NCBI RefSeq assembly: GCF_013201935.1
Contig: NZ_CP053833.1
Span: forward strand, 1,674,001-1,738,000
DNA length: 64,000 nucleotides
Source of the DNA: Arcobacter cloacae
Lineage (GTDB): Bacteria; Campylobacterota; Campylobacteria; Campylobacterales; Arcobacteraceae
Reading direction: 5' to 3'
The position numbers were made by a program, and so were the translations under genes. Below the pieces are notes generated by a model. It saw only the letters and a list, made by a program, of their open reading frames with translations, had not been told where the DNA came from and ran no database searches. Of the stretch, positions 42,106-53,000 are shown piece by piece. Position 1 is the stretch's first letter. Each line of letters starts with the position of its first letter.

Positions 42106-44276
42106 TGATTTTAAGAAGTTTAATTTTAATGCTTTTTATAAAGCTTTCACTTTTTGCTTGTGCTGGTGGTTGGGATTATAATCAAAAAGAGTTTGTTTTT
42201 TTAGAAAATAAAAAAATGCCCTTTTCAAATATTGCTCAAGAGATAAACTCAGCAAATGTTTATAATACAATCCTTTGGGCTTATGAAGAAAAGAACAAAG
42301 AAGAAAATCTAAAAGAGTGGCAAAAAGAACTAAAAAACGCCTATAGTTTAGAAGAAATTGAAAAGTTTGTCTATAAAAGAGAAAATCTTGAAAAATTAAA
42401 AGATAAAGAAATTTTAGATTATATAAAATTTGTAGAAAAACAAGAAAAACATGTAACTTACAACTATTATATGAGTGATGAAGAAAAAGCAAAACTAAAA
42501 GATTATAAACAACTTTTAGATGAAGCTTTAAATAAAATAGAAAATACAAACTCTTCTTGGTTAAAAATCAGATATTTTTATTTGGCTCTTAGATTAGCTC
42601 ATTATAAAAAACAAAATCCTTTGAAAATTTATGAAAAATACAAATATTTACTGCAAGATGATACAAAAACTATCGCAAAAGACTGGATTTTAGCCTTGAA
42701 TGCTGGAGCTTTAGTAAAAAGTGGTGAGGTTGTAAAAGGTGTTTATGAATTCTCAAAACTATTTGATGAAAATAAAATAAATTCACATTTAAGCTACTAT
42801 AATTTTTTTCATATAAAAACAAATGACCAATGGAATGAACTTTTAAATCTCGCAAAAACTCCTGAAGAAAAAACAAAATTTTATGCCCTTAGAGCTTTAA
42901 ATGAAAATAGCAATATTTTAGAAGAATTAAAAAATATCTATGCTTTAGATAAAAATTCAAAATGGTTTGAATTTGTACTTTTTAGAGAACTTTTAAATAC
43001 TCAACACTATTTTGACCAATACAGTGATTATGAAAGAAATTTTGATTTCAAAAAATATATAGAATTTTTAAAAGATGTAAAAAAAGATGATATGTATTTA
43101 GTAAATTTAAGCCTTGCTTATTTAAATCTTTATGAAAAAAACTTTGATGAAAGTTCTAAAATCACCCAAGAACTACTAAAAAACTATTCAAATTCACATG
43201 AAGTTCAAACTTTAGCTTATGTTTTATATTTACAACAATTAAAAGATATTGATATAAAAACTGAAAATGATATTTATGAGAAAATGATAAATCTTACAAA
43301 AAATAAGACAAATTCATATTCAATTCATGATTATACTTTTGTGATTTTAGAAAAACTATATCTTCAAAAAAATGATAAATTAAATGCCTTCTTAGCAAAT
43401 CATATAAACTATTTAGATGAAGCTGTTTTTGATTTAAGTTTATTAGAAAAATTTGAAACATTTATGAAAAATCCTAAAGATTCTAAAATAAAAGAGTATT
43501 TTGCTCAAATTTATGCAAAAAATAATAAATTAACTAAAGAAAATAATAATTTTGTTTTAGGTGAATCATTAATTGATGCAAAAACAAAACTTCTAATCAA
43601 TAATCTAAAATTTAAAGATGCTTTAGATCTTAATGCTTCAATTTTAAGTGAAAAAGTTCAATTCAACCCTTTTAATGGTCTAATAAAAGGAAACAACAGA
43701 AGTGGTAAACAAGATACTATGAGTTTAAAAGAGTTTTTAGAAAAAATTTTGGTTATACAAAATGAACTTCAAAAAAATCCAAAAAGTGTTATGGATAACT
43801 ACCTTTTTGCAAATGCTTTATACAATTTAAGCTATTTTGGGAACTCAAATATTTTAACAACTGTATATAGAAGTGTTTATTCTTTTAATGATTATGATTT
43901 GCAAAAACAAAAAATTGATTTGGCAATAAAACATTATACAATTGCAAAAGATGAAGCAAAAGAGAAAGAGTTTAAAGCAAAAATAACTTATATGTTAGCA
44001 AAAGCTGAACTTGCTTCTTATGATATAAAATATTCTAAAAAAGGACAAGATTACTATAATAAAGAGCTTGATAGATATGATTTAGAAAGATTTTGGTATT
44101 TTGGAAATGAAAAAGTTTATAATGAATATATAAAAAATAATTATGGTAAATACTTTGATATCTTAAAAAAAGATTTTAGTGATACAAAATATTATAATGA
44201 ATTAATTAAAGAGTGTGCTAATCTTAGAGTTTATGAAAAACAAAATATTAAAAAACCTAAGCCAGCTATGCAGTAA
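42102..44276 (+). CDS. Exported helical-repeat (solenoid-like) protein of unknown function
   Basis: This 724-residue protein has an N-terminal signal ending SLFACAGGWDY; the Cys could be lipidated although the lipobox is imperfect. The rest is almost entirely helical, with irregular TPR/HAT-like helix pairs (SWLKIRYFYLALRLAHYKKQ; KFYALRALNENSNILEELKN; KAKITYMLAKAELASYDIKY). No enzyme motif is seen. Similar large CAGG-beginning proteins occur beside DUF3142 proteins in other genomes to my recollection. The ATGA overlap with the upstream gene indicates a functional pair. Confidence 0.7.
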   Translation: MMILRSLILMLFIKLSLFACAGGWDYNQKEFVFLENKKMPFSNIAQEINSANVYNTILWAYEEKNKEENLKEWQKELKNAYSLEEIEKFVYKRENLEKLKDKEILDYIKFVEKQEKHVTYNYYMSDEEKAKLKDYKQLLDEALNKIENTNSSWLKIRYFYLALRLAHYKKQNPLKIYEKYKYLLQDDTKTIAKDWILALNAGALVKSGEVVKGVYEFSKLFDENKINSHLSYYNFFHIKTNDQWNELLNLAKTPEEKTKFYALRALNENSNILEELKNIYALDKNSKWFEFVLFRELLNTQHYFDQYSDYERNFDFKKYIEFLKDVKKDDMYLVNLSLAYLNLYEKNFDESSKITQELLKNYSNSHEVQTLAYVLYLQQLKDIDIKTENDIYEKMINLTKNKTNSYSIHDYTFVILEKLYLQKNDKLNAFLANHINYLDEAVFDLSLLEKFETFMKNPKDSKIKEYFAQIYAKNNKLTKENNNFVLGESLIDAKTKLLINNLKFKDALDLNASILSEKVQFNPFNGLIKGNNRSGKQDTMSLKEFLEKILVIQNELQKNPKSVMDNYLFANALYNLSYFGNSNILTTVYRSVYSFNDYDLQKQKIDLAIKHYTIAKDEAKEKEFKAKITYMLAKAELASYDIKYSKKGQDYYNKELDRYDLERFWYFGNEKVYNEYIKNNYGKYFDILKKDFSDTKYYNELIKECANLRVYEKQNIKKPKPAMQ

Positions 44277-44316
44277 TATTTGATAATATTTTAAAAGAAA
44301 TAAATAAGGAAATTTA

Positions 44317-45063
44317 ATGCAATATTTTGGAGTAATTGAAACTAAATATGAAGAGGTTTTTTTAACACAAAGTTATATGTACTTCAATGAAGAAAATGAA
44401 GAGATAACAGCTAAAGATTTAAAAGATAAAATCAAAACAACAAAAGATAGAAAAAAAAATATAATAGGAACAGTTTTCTTATACAATCCTGTGGTAACGC
44501 CTCTTGGATTTGATTCAAATAAATATTTATTAGAACAAGATTTTGATGAGTTTGATAAAATGATTGAATTAAAAGCTGAAACTTATATTACTGTTTTTAA
44601 ACAAGCAATGAGACAGAGCTGCAAAGGTAAAATTGTAGAGATTAAAAATCTATTTAATCTAATAGAATCTCACATAGATACAGCAAATTTATTAACAAAA
44701 TTTAATGAAGATTTAGAAAAATATAATTCAGCACAAAATACAGAGTTTGATAGAGATATTATGTATGTTGATGCGGCAAATTTTATACCTTCTGGTAAAT
44801 TTGTATTCTTTTGTTGGGGAGATAAAATCAAAGAAAAAGAATTCCCTTACATAAATGAATATGCAAGAACTATCTATGAAAATAGTTTAAAACTTGGTAA
44901 AAAAGTTGCTTATGTTTATAAAAAAGAGAAAAGTGAAGCAGGAGCTATAGAGTATTTACAATTTTCAAATCCAGTGCAAAATCATAAATACAAAAACTCT
45001 ATTTCAAACGCTATAAAAAAAGCATTTGAAGAGTTCCCGCCAACACCAACACCTTATGAATAA
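44317..45063 (+). CDS. Unrecognised 248-residue cytoplasmic protein
   Basis: I do not recognise a family. The protein is soluble and mixed alpha-beta, with the segment NIIGTVFLYNPVVTPLGFDS early, DIMYVDAANFIPSGKFVFFCWGDK at about 146-169 and a C-terminal helix before PPTPTPYE. The ribosome binding site AAGGAAA six bases before the ATG is good. It precedes a response regulator gene by 14 bases and may be part of that signalling operon. Confidence 0.65.
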   Translation: MQYFGVIETKYEEVFLTQSYMYFNEENEEITAKDLKDKIKTTKDRKKNIIGTVFLYNPVVTPLGFDSNKYLLEQDFDEFDKMIELKAETYITVFKQAMRQSCKGKIVEIKNLFNLIESHIDTANLLTKFNEDLEKYNSAQNTEFDRDIMYVDAANFIPSGKFVFFCWGDKIKEKEFPYINEYARTIYENSLKLGKKVAYVYKKEKSEAGAIEYLQFSNPVQNHKYKNSISNAIKKAFEEFPPTPTPYE

Positions 45064-45077
45064 AATGGGAAAATATA

Positions 45078-46331
45078 GTGAATTCAGAATTTTTAAAAGA
45101 GCAAATTGTACTGTTTGTAGAAGATGAAGATTTAGCAAGAGAACAACTAGGAAAGATATTAACTAGGTTATTTAAAAAAGTAATCTTAGCAGCAAATGGT
45201 CAAGAAGGATTTGAAAAATTCAAAGACTCTTTTAATTCAGAAGAAAAAATTGATTTAATAATCTCTGATATAAATATGCCTATATTAAGTGGTTTAGAGA
45301 TGGTAGAAAAAATAAGAGAACTTGATAATGTAGTTCCTCTTATTTATACAACTGCAAGAAGTGAAACAGAAAATATCATAAAAGCTATTGATTTAAATGT
45401 TAGTAGTTATATTTTAAAACCTATTGATACAGCTATATTAATCAAAAAAATGTCTGATGCTTGTGAAAAAAAATATATCCAAAGCCAATTAGATGAAAAA
45501 CAAACGGAATTAAAAAAATATCTTGAAGCTGTTGATGATGTAGCTTTGATTTACAAAATGGATATAAATGGAAACATCTTATTTGCAAATAAAAGTCTAT
45601 TGGAAGCTTCAAAATATACAATAGAAGAGTTAATGCAGATTGGATTTTATGGTCTAATTCATCCTGATATTCCAAAAGAGTATATAGAAAAAACTTGGGC
45701 TATACTAAAAGAGGGAACAAACTGGACAGGAAGCACCAAATTTTTAGCAAAAGATGGTGAAGTTTTTTATCTAAAAAATACAATTTTTAAACTAGATACA
45801 AATCATCACACAGAGTATATAACTATTGGTTTTTCAACAACTAAAGAGAGTATCGAAAAAAGAGAATTCCAAAAAAAAGTTATCAAAACCTTACAAGATT
45901 TTAATAAAAAAGAGTATGCATATAAAAAATCATTTCAAGAACTATCAGATAGAATCAAGCAGTTAGAATCTTATATTCCAAGACTTCAAGAAGAGTTAGA
46001 AGAGCAAAAAGCAAAAACTTTAAGTAGACAAAGACAACTTGACCATTATGAACTACAAATGCATAATGTTGATGAGAAATACTATGGACATATGACTACT
46101 AAAAGTAAAGAAGCAGAAGAGTACTCAAAAAATGTTCTTCATTTAAAACAAGAAAAAAATGCATTAGCCGAAAAAATAAAAAGTCAACAAGAAGAGATAC
46201 TTGCTACAAAAAAAGAGTTAGCTTTATTAACTGAAACTAATGAACAAAAAAATAAAAGAATTTTAGAATTAAAGGATGTAATTAAATCTTTAGAAACAAA
46301 AATAAAAGAGTTAACAGAACCTCAAGAATAA
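45078..46331 (+). CDS. Response regulator with PAS domain and long coiled coil
   Basis: This 417-residue protein has a receiver domain (LFVEDEDLAREQ, phosphorylation site Asp64 in IISDINMP, YTTARSE, LKPID), a PAS domain at about 150-275 (NGNILFANKSLLEASKYT) and about 130 residues of continuous coiled coil (QLESYIPRLQEELEEQKAK onward). There is no DNA-binding or catalytic output, so it is likely a scaffold or phosphate sink in the adjacent signalling set. It starts at GTG with GGGA upstream. Confidence 0.82.
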   Translation: MNSEFLKEQIVLFVEDEDLAREQLGKILTRLFKKVILAANGQEGFEKFKDSFNSEEKIDLIISDINMPILSGLEMVEKIRELDNVVPLIYTTARSETENIIKAIDLNVSSYILKPIDTAILIKKMSDACEKKYIQSQLDEKQTELKKYLEAVDDVALIYKMDINGNILFANKSLLEASKYTIEELMQIGFYGLIHPDIPKEYIEKTWAILKEGTNWTGSTKFLAKDGEVFYLKNTIFKLDTNHHTEYITIGFSTTKESIEKREFQKKVIKTLQDFNKKEYAYKKSFQELSDRIKQLESYIPRLQEELEEQKAKTLSRQRQLDHYELQMHNVDEKYYGHMTTKSKEAEEYSKNVLHLKQEKNALAEKIKSQQEEILATKKELALLTETNEQKNKRILELKDVIKSLETKIKELTEPQE

Positions 46332-46353
46332 AATATTTAACACAAGGCTTATA

Positions 46354-47397
46354 ATGGATTTTAAGAGCATGAGAATAGTATCAATAGATGATAATGAAAA
46401 TAATCTTTTCTTAATTGAATCTATTTGTACAGATATGGAACTACAAGTAAAAAGTTTTAGTGAACCACTTGAAGCACTTATGTATGTACTTCAAAATCAA
46501 ATAGATATGATTTTAATTGATTATATGATGCCTAATTTAAATGGTCTTGAATTCATTGAAGAGTATAGAAAAAAAATAAAAAATGTTCCAATTATTATGA
46601 TTACAGCAGCAGGTGATGATGAAAATATTCACAAAAAAGCTTTTGAATTAGGAGCAAATGATTTTTTAAGTAAACCTGTTAATTCTGTTATATTTAAAGC
46701 AAGAGTTATAAATCTTTTAACAAATTATCAAAATCAGATATTATTAGAAGATAGAGCTAAACTTTTAGAAAAAGAGGTTGAAAAAGCAACGCAAAATTTA
46801 CTAAAAAGAGAACATGAAACACTCACAATTTTGGGTAAAACTGCTGAATATAAAGACCCAGAAACTGCTTCTCACGTTGCAAGAGTTGCTTATTATTCAA
46901 AATTACTTGCAAAAGGTTATGGACTTAGTGAAAAAGAACAAGATATACTTTTTTATGCAGCTCCATTTCACGATTTAGGTAAAATTGGAATTGAAGATAA
47001 AATACTTTTAAAACCTGCTAAATTAACTCCTGAAGAGTTTAAAACAATGAAAAGCCATCCAAAAATTGGTTATGAGATTCTAAAAAACTCACAAAGTGAA
47101 TATTTACAAGCAGGAGCTATAATAGCACTGACGCATCATGAAAAAGTAAATGGTTCTGGTTATCCAAATGGACTAAAAGATGATGATATTCATATTTTTG
47201 GAAGAATTGTTGCTATTGCTGATGTATTTGATGCTTTAACATCTTTTAGACCATACAAACAAGCTTGGAGTTTTGAAGATGCTGTAAAATATCTACAAGA
47301 AAAAAGTGGAAAAGAGTTTGATACAAAATTAGTTGAAATATTTATAAATAATCTTGATGAAGTAGCTATTATTTATAATTCATTCAAAGATGAGTAA
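46354..47397 (+). CDS. Response regulator with HD-GYP cyclic-di-GMP phosphodiesterase domain
   Basis: This 347-residue protein has a receiver domain (SIDDNENNL, Asp56 in LIDYMMP, LSKPVN) and an HD-GYP domain: ASHVARVAYYS, AAPFHDLGKIGIEDKILLKPAKL, HPKIGYEIL, LTHHEKVNGSGYPNGLKDDDI and ADVFDALTSFRPYK. All HD and GYP residues are present, so hydrolysis of cyclic-di-GMP is expected. It precedes the hybrid kinase by three bases and is probably its phosphorylation target. Confidence 0.9.
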   Translation: MDFKSMRIVSIDDNENNLFLIESICTDMELQVKSFSEPLEALMYVLQNQIDMILIDYMMPNLNGLEFIEEYRKKIKNVPIIMITAAGDDENIHKKAFELGANDFLSKPVNSVIFKARVINLLTNYQNQILLEDRAKLLEKEVEKATQNLLKREHETLTILGKTAEYKDPETASHVARVAYYSKLLAKGYGLSEKEQDILFYAAPFHDLGKIGIEDKILLKPAKLTPEEFKTMKSHPKIGYEILKNSQSEYLQAGAIIALTHHEKVNGSGYPNGLKDDDIHIFGRIVAIADVFDALTSFRPYKQAWSFEDAVKYLQEKSGKEFDTKLVEIFINNLDEVAIIYNSFKDE

Positions 47398-47400
47398 ATA

Positions 47401-50049
47401 ATGAAAAAAATATTATCAATTTTTAAAGACCCTTATATTGGACCTATTTTTGTAATTTCTGTAATTCTTCTTGTAATTATGATTTTTATAATTCCAAAAT
47501 ACTCTTATGAAAATCAAAAGATTATTATGGAAAAAAAAGCTGTTGATATTGTAAATAATCTAAAAAAAATAAGAGCTTATTATACAGAACACATAATAAA
47601 AGAGTTAAAAAACCATCCTGATATAACTATAGATTTAGATCATAAAATAAAAGATGGCACTATTCCCTTACCTGCTACTTTGCTTCACGACTTTACAGAA
47701 CTTTTAGCTGAAAAAGATATGGAGATTAAATTATATAGTGAATATCCATTTGAAAATAGAAAAGATAGAGTTTTAAATGATTTTCAAAAAGAGTCTTTAA
47801 GTTATTTAATCAATAATCCAACAAAAATTTACTCAAAAATTGTAAAAACTCCAACAGAAGAAAAATTTGCTGTTGCAATTCCTGATATATTTTTTGACCA
47901 AACTTGTGTAAATTGTCATAATACAAGAATAGATAGTCCAAAAAAAGATTGGAAATTAGGAGATGTAAGAGGAGTAATTAAAGTAAGTGTTCCTGTTAAA
48001 CACGAATTATATTTATCAAGTAATCAAGTTTTAACGTTATTTTTGATTTTAGTAACTCTAATACTAATTTTAGGTATTCACTACACTATTATGTCTATGA
48101 GACGAACTAAAGAGCATGAAGAAATAAGAGTTAATCTTGAAAAAGAGATAAATGAAAGAACAAAAGAGTTACAAAAGAGTATAAAGATTTTAAATCAATA
48201 TAAAAATGCTGTAGATTCAAGTTCTATTGTTTCAAAAACTGATAAATATGGAAAAATAACCTTTGTAAATGATGAATTTTGTAGAGTTTCTAAATATACA
48301 AAAGAAGAATTAATTGGGAAAAACCACAATATCATAAGACATGAAGATATGCCAAAAGAGATTTTCAAAGATTTATGGGAAACTATAAAATCAAAACAAA
48401 TCTGGAAAGGTCAAATAAAAAACAAAGCCAAAGACGGAACTTCTTATTATGTAGCTTCTACAATTGCTCCTATTTTAAATTTAGATGATGAGATTGAAGA
48501 GTATTTAGCTATAAGACTTGATGTCTCTGAGATTGTAGAAGGTCAACTAAAAGCAAAAAGAGCAGATGAAGCAAAATCTACATTTTTAGCAAATATGAGT
48601 CATGAAATAAGAACTCCATTAAATGCGATTATTGGATTTTCTGAACTTTTAGATAAATCACAAAATTTAGACACTCAAAGTAAAAAACAAGCACAGATTA
48701 TAAATTCAAGTGCTGTTTCACTACTTACAATAATAAATGATATTTTAGATGTTTCAAAAATAGATAGTGGAAACTTCACCTTATCTATAGAAGAGTCAAA
48801 TATTATTTTAATTAGTGAAAATGTAGTAGAACTTTTTTCAAAAAGAGCAATGGAAAAACATCTAAAACTTGTATTTAATTTAGACCCAAATGTTCCTATT
48901 TGTATAGAAACAGATGGTGTTAGACTAAAACAAGTTTTATCAAATCTGTTAAGTAATGCTATAAAATTTACTCCTAAAAATGGAGTTGTATCTTTAAATA
49001 TTTCACTAATAGAGAATTTAAACAAAAAAGCAAAAATAAGATTTGAGATTGAAGATACAGGAATTGGAATTGCAAAAGAGAAGTTATTAACAATATTTGA
49101 CCCATTTATTCAAGTTGATAATAAATCAAATAGAGAATATCAAGGAACAGGGTTAGGATTAAGTATATGTTCTCACATTATTAAAGCTTTAAATTCAAAT
49201 ATATTTGTACAAAGTATAGAAAATCAAGGAACAAAATTTTATTTTGAATTAGAAGTTAAAACTTGTATTGATAACTTATGTATAAATAAAAATTATTTAC
49301 ACCATTTAAATTTTAAAATAATAAATAAAAATAGTTCTATTTTTAATCATGCTAAACAATATCTAGAACTATTTGGTGCAATTGAAGATGAAACTAAACC
49401 AATTGATATAATTATTTATTGTTCAGTTGATAATTTTGAAAAAGATTTACAAGAGATTAGAAAAAATCATATTGATACAGCTTTATTAATTTTACATGAA
49501 TATGAAAATGATTTAAAAAATTTAGATTTAAATGAAAATGAATACGCATTAGCTCTTCCTTTTTATGGCTCAAAAATCAATGATGCAATCGAAGAGCTAT
49601 TAAATAAAACAGATAAAAGAAAAATAGTTATAAATGGAATCAAAAAATTTAATGGAAAAGTTCTAGTAGCAGAAGATAATAGTGCAAATCAAGAGCTAAT
49701 CTCTTATATTTTAGAAGAAATGGGCATTGAATTTACCATAAAAAGTAATGGTTTAGAGATTTTAAATGAGTTTAAAAAAGAGTCTTTTGACTTAATTTTG
49801 ATGGATATAAATATGCCTGTTTTAGATGGGGTTGAAACTTTTAAACAAATAAGAATCTATGAAAAAGAGAATAACTTGGAAAAAACACCTATAGTTGCCC
49901 TAACAGCAAATGCTATAAAAGGTGATAAACAAAGATTTTTAGATATCGGTATGGATAACTATCTTACAAAACCTATAAATGTAAAAGAGTTAAAAGATAT
50001 CTTTGATATTTATTTAGCAGATAAAATTTTAAATGAGGAAAGCGAATGA
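47401..50049 (+). CDS. Hybrid sensor kinase with periplasmic haem-type (DUF3365) domain and PAS
   Basis: This 882-residue protein has a transmembrane helix at 13-31, a periplasmic DUF3365-type sensor with CVNCH at 169-173 (a c-type haem motif), a second helix at about 207-227, a PAS domain ([21 protein letters not shown]), the His kinase core [20 protein letters not shown] with HATPase, a degenerate receiver-like segment, and a C-terminal receiver ([19 protein letters not shown], TKPIN). The haem suggests sensing of redox, NO or oxygen. Its kinase and receiver parts closely resemble those of the next protein, with which it overlaps by four bases. Confidence 0.88.
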   Translation: [882 protein letters not shown]

Positions 50050-53000
50050 AAAATATGTCAATTAGAATAAAGTTAATACTACTTTTTGTTGTAATAAAAG
50101 TTCTACCATTACTATTGATAGCTTACATTGCATATAAAGGTGCAATAGAACTTGAAAAATATGTTCAAGATAGCACAAGATTTTTGAATAATCAAAATAA
50201 AGAGATTATTTTAAATACAGCAAATGCTTCAATAGAAGATAGTATAAAAAATCTAGATTTAAAATCACAATTTACTTTAGAAAGATTCTCATTTGAAATT
50301 GCAAATCAAGTTGCTGATTTTTTATATGAAAGGGATAAAGATTTACTTTTTTTATCAAAAATAAATATCAATGAAAATATCTTAAAAGATTTTTATGCGA
50401 ACAAGACTAAAGATATAATAATTCATGAAGATTTTACTTATGATGAAAAAACAAACACTTGGATAAGTACAAAAGCTCCTACTAAAGAAGAAAGAGAGAT
50501 AAAAAAAGCTCAACTAAAAGATAATGAAAGAGAATTTAATTTTACAGACCCTTTAAATTTTGAAAAAAAATCTATTCCCATTTATAAGGAAATTTCATAC
50601 TTTGATTTAAATGGAAAAGAGCTTTATAAAATCTCTTCTATAGATAATAATTTAAAAGATATCTCTAATAAAAAAAATACATATATAAACTCTGAAACTT
50701 ATTTTGATGAAATAAAAGATTTAAAAGAAGGTGAAATTTATGTTTCTGATGTAATTGGAGAGTATGTTAAATCTAAAATAATTGGAACATTTACAAAAGC
50801 AAAAACAGATAAAATTAGTATTGACTTTAATCCGCAAGAGCATGGATATGCTGGAAAAGAGAATCCTGTAGGAAAAAGATTTGAAGGGATTGTAAGATTT
50901 GTAACTCCTATTTATAAAAACAATCAAAAAATAGCCTATATCTCACTTGCACTTGACCATGAACATATTATGCAATTCACAGAAAAGTTTGACCCAACAA
51001 CACCTGAAGCAAAACAAAATATATCAGATGCTTCACTTGGGAATTATGCTTTTATGTGGGATTATGAAGGAAAAAGTATTGCTCATCCAAGACACTACTC
51101 AATTGTAGGTTATGATAAAAACACAGGTAAAAGAGCTATGCCTTGGTTAAGTAGTGAAGTCGCTCAAGAGTTTTATGCCTCAAATAAAGAGATAAATGAT
51201 TTTTTAAAAACTTACCCTACTTTTGTTGAACAAAGCAATGATAAAAAACCAAATATGAAACAAGTTTTAGAAGATGGAAATCTTGGATTAGATTGTAGAT
51301 ATCTAAATTTTGCACCACAATGTCAAGGTTGGATGCAACTTACACAAAATGGTGGTTATGGTTCTTTTATTATTCTATGGAGTAATGTATGGAAATTAAC
51401 AACAGCAGCAGCGATTCCTTATTATACAGGGAAATATGGTGAAACAAAAAGAGGTTTTGGATTTGTTACTATTGGAGCAAATGTTGATGAGTTTCATGCA
51501 GCTGCTAATCAAACAAAAACAAATATCACTAAAATATTAGATGAACAAACAAAACAAATGGAAGAGATAGAAAGGGCAAATAAATATGAAGTTGATAAAT
51601 TTGTTGAATCATTACTTCATGAACTCACCCTTGCTACTATTTTAATGATTATTGCAATAATTGCAATAGCATTATGGATTTCAAGTTATATAACTTCTAA
51701 AATAGAAAAGATTCTAATAGGAACTAAAAAATTTGCAAAAAATGATTTTTCATATAGACTACCAATTACATCAAATGATGAAATTGGAAAACTTGAAGAA
51801 GCATTTAATTATATGGCTAAAAATATAGAAATACTATTAAATAATCAAAATAAAGCTTTGGAAAAAGCCCAAAGAGCAGACCAAGCAAAATCAAGCTTCT
51901 TAGCAAATATGAGTCATGAGATAAGAACTCCATTAAATGCTATTATTGGATTTTCAGAATTACTTAGAAACTCTAAAGATTTAAATACAACAAATAAAAA
52001 ACAAGCTGATATTATTCAATCAAGTGCAAACTCTTTATTATGTATAATAAATGACGTATTAGATATTTCGAAAATAGAAAGTGGTAAATTTCAAATGAGT
52101 TTAGAAAAAACTGATTTATTTATCATTTGTGAAAATGTTGTTGAACTTTTCTCAAAAAAAGCTAGTTCAAAATCTATAAAATTGATATTTGAACTTGACT
52201 ATAAAATTCCACTATGTGTTCTAACTGATGGTATCAGATTAAGACAGGTTTTATCAAATCTATTAAGTAATGCTATTAAATTCACACATGAATATGGTCA
52301 AATAAGTATAAATATAACTTTATTAGAAAAAGTAAATAATAAATCAAAAATCCGATTTGAAGTTATTGATAGTGGTATTGGAATAGAAAAAGATAAACTT
52401 GAAACTATTTTTAGTCCTTTTGTACAGGTTGATAATAAATCAAATAGAGAGTATGAGGGAACAGGATTAGGATTAAGTATATGTAATCATATTGTTAAAT
52501 CTATTGGTTCAAAAATTGAAGTTTCTAGTAGAATTGGCTCTGGAAGTAAATTTTGGTTTGATGTTGAATTTGAAACTTGCGAAGAGAGTGTTGGTAAAAA
52601 AAGAGAAAATTACTACAATGGTTTAAATTTTAAAGTAGATGATATGCAAAGTAATACATTTCACTATGCAAAAAGATATTTATCTATTTTTGGCTCAATT
52701 AATGAACCTAGAGATTTTGACGTTATAATTCATAGTTTTAAAACTTCTAAAGAGTTAGAAATGGTAAGAGAAGAGTATAAGAATACTCCAATTTTGATAC
52801 TTTTAGATGATGAAAATTATATGGAATCAATCAATAAAACACCAAATGAAGAAATTGTTGCGCTACCTTTTTATCCATCAAAAATAAATGATTCATTACA
52901 AGAACTTTTAATGAAAACAAAAAAAAGTGTTGAAAAAATACAAACAAAACAAATAATAAAAAAACAAGATAGATACAAAGCTAAAATATTAGTAGCAGAA

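Noticed and set aside
42136-42876. Long antisense open frames under the helical-repeat gene
   Set aside because: They are Leu/Phe/His-rich shadows caused by the A-rich sense codons, with no ribosome binding sites.
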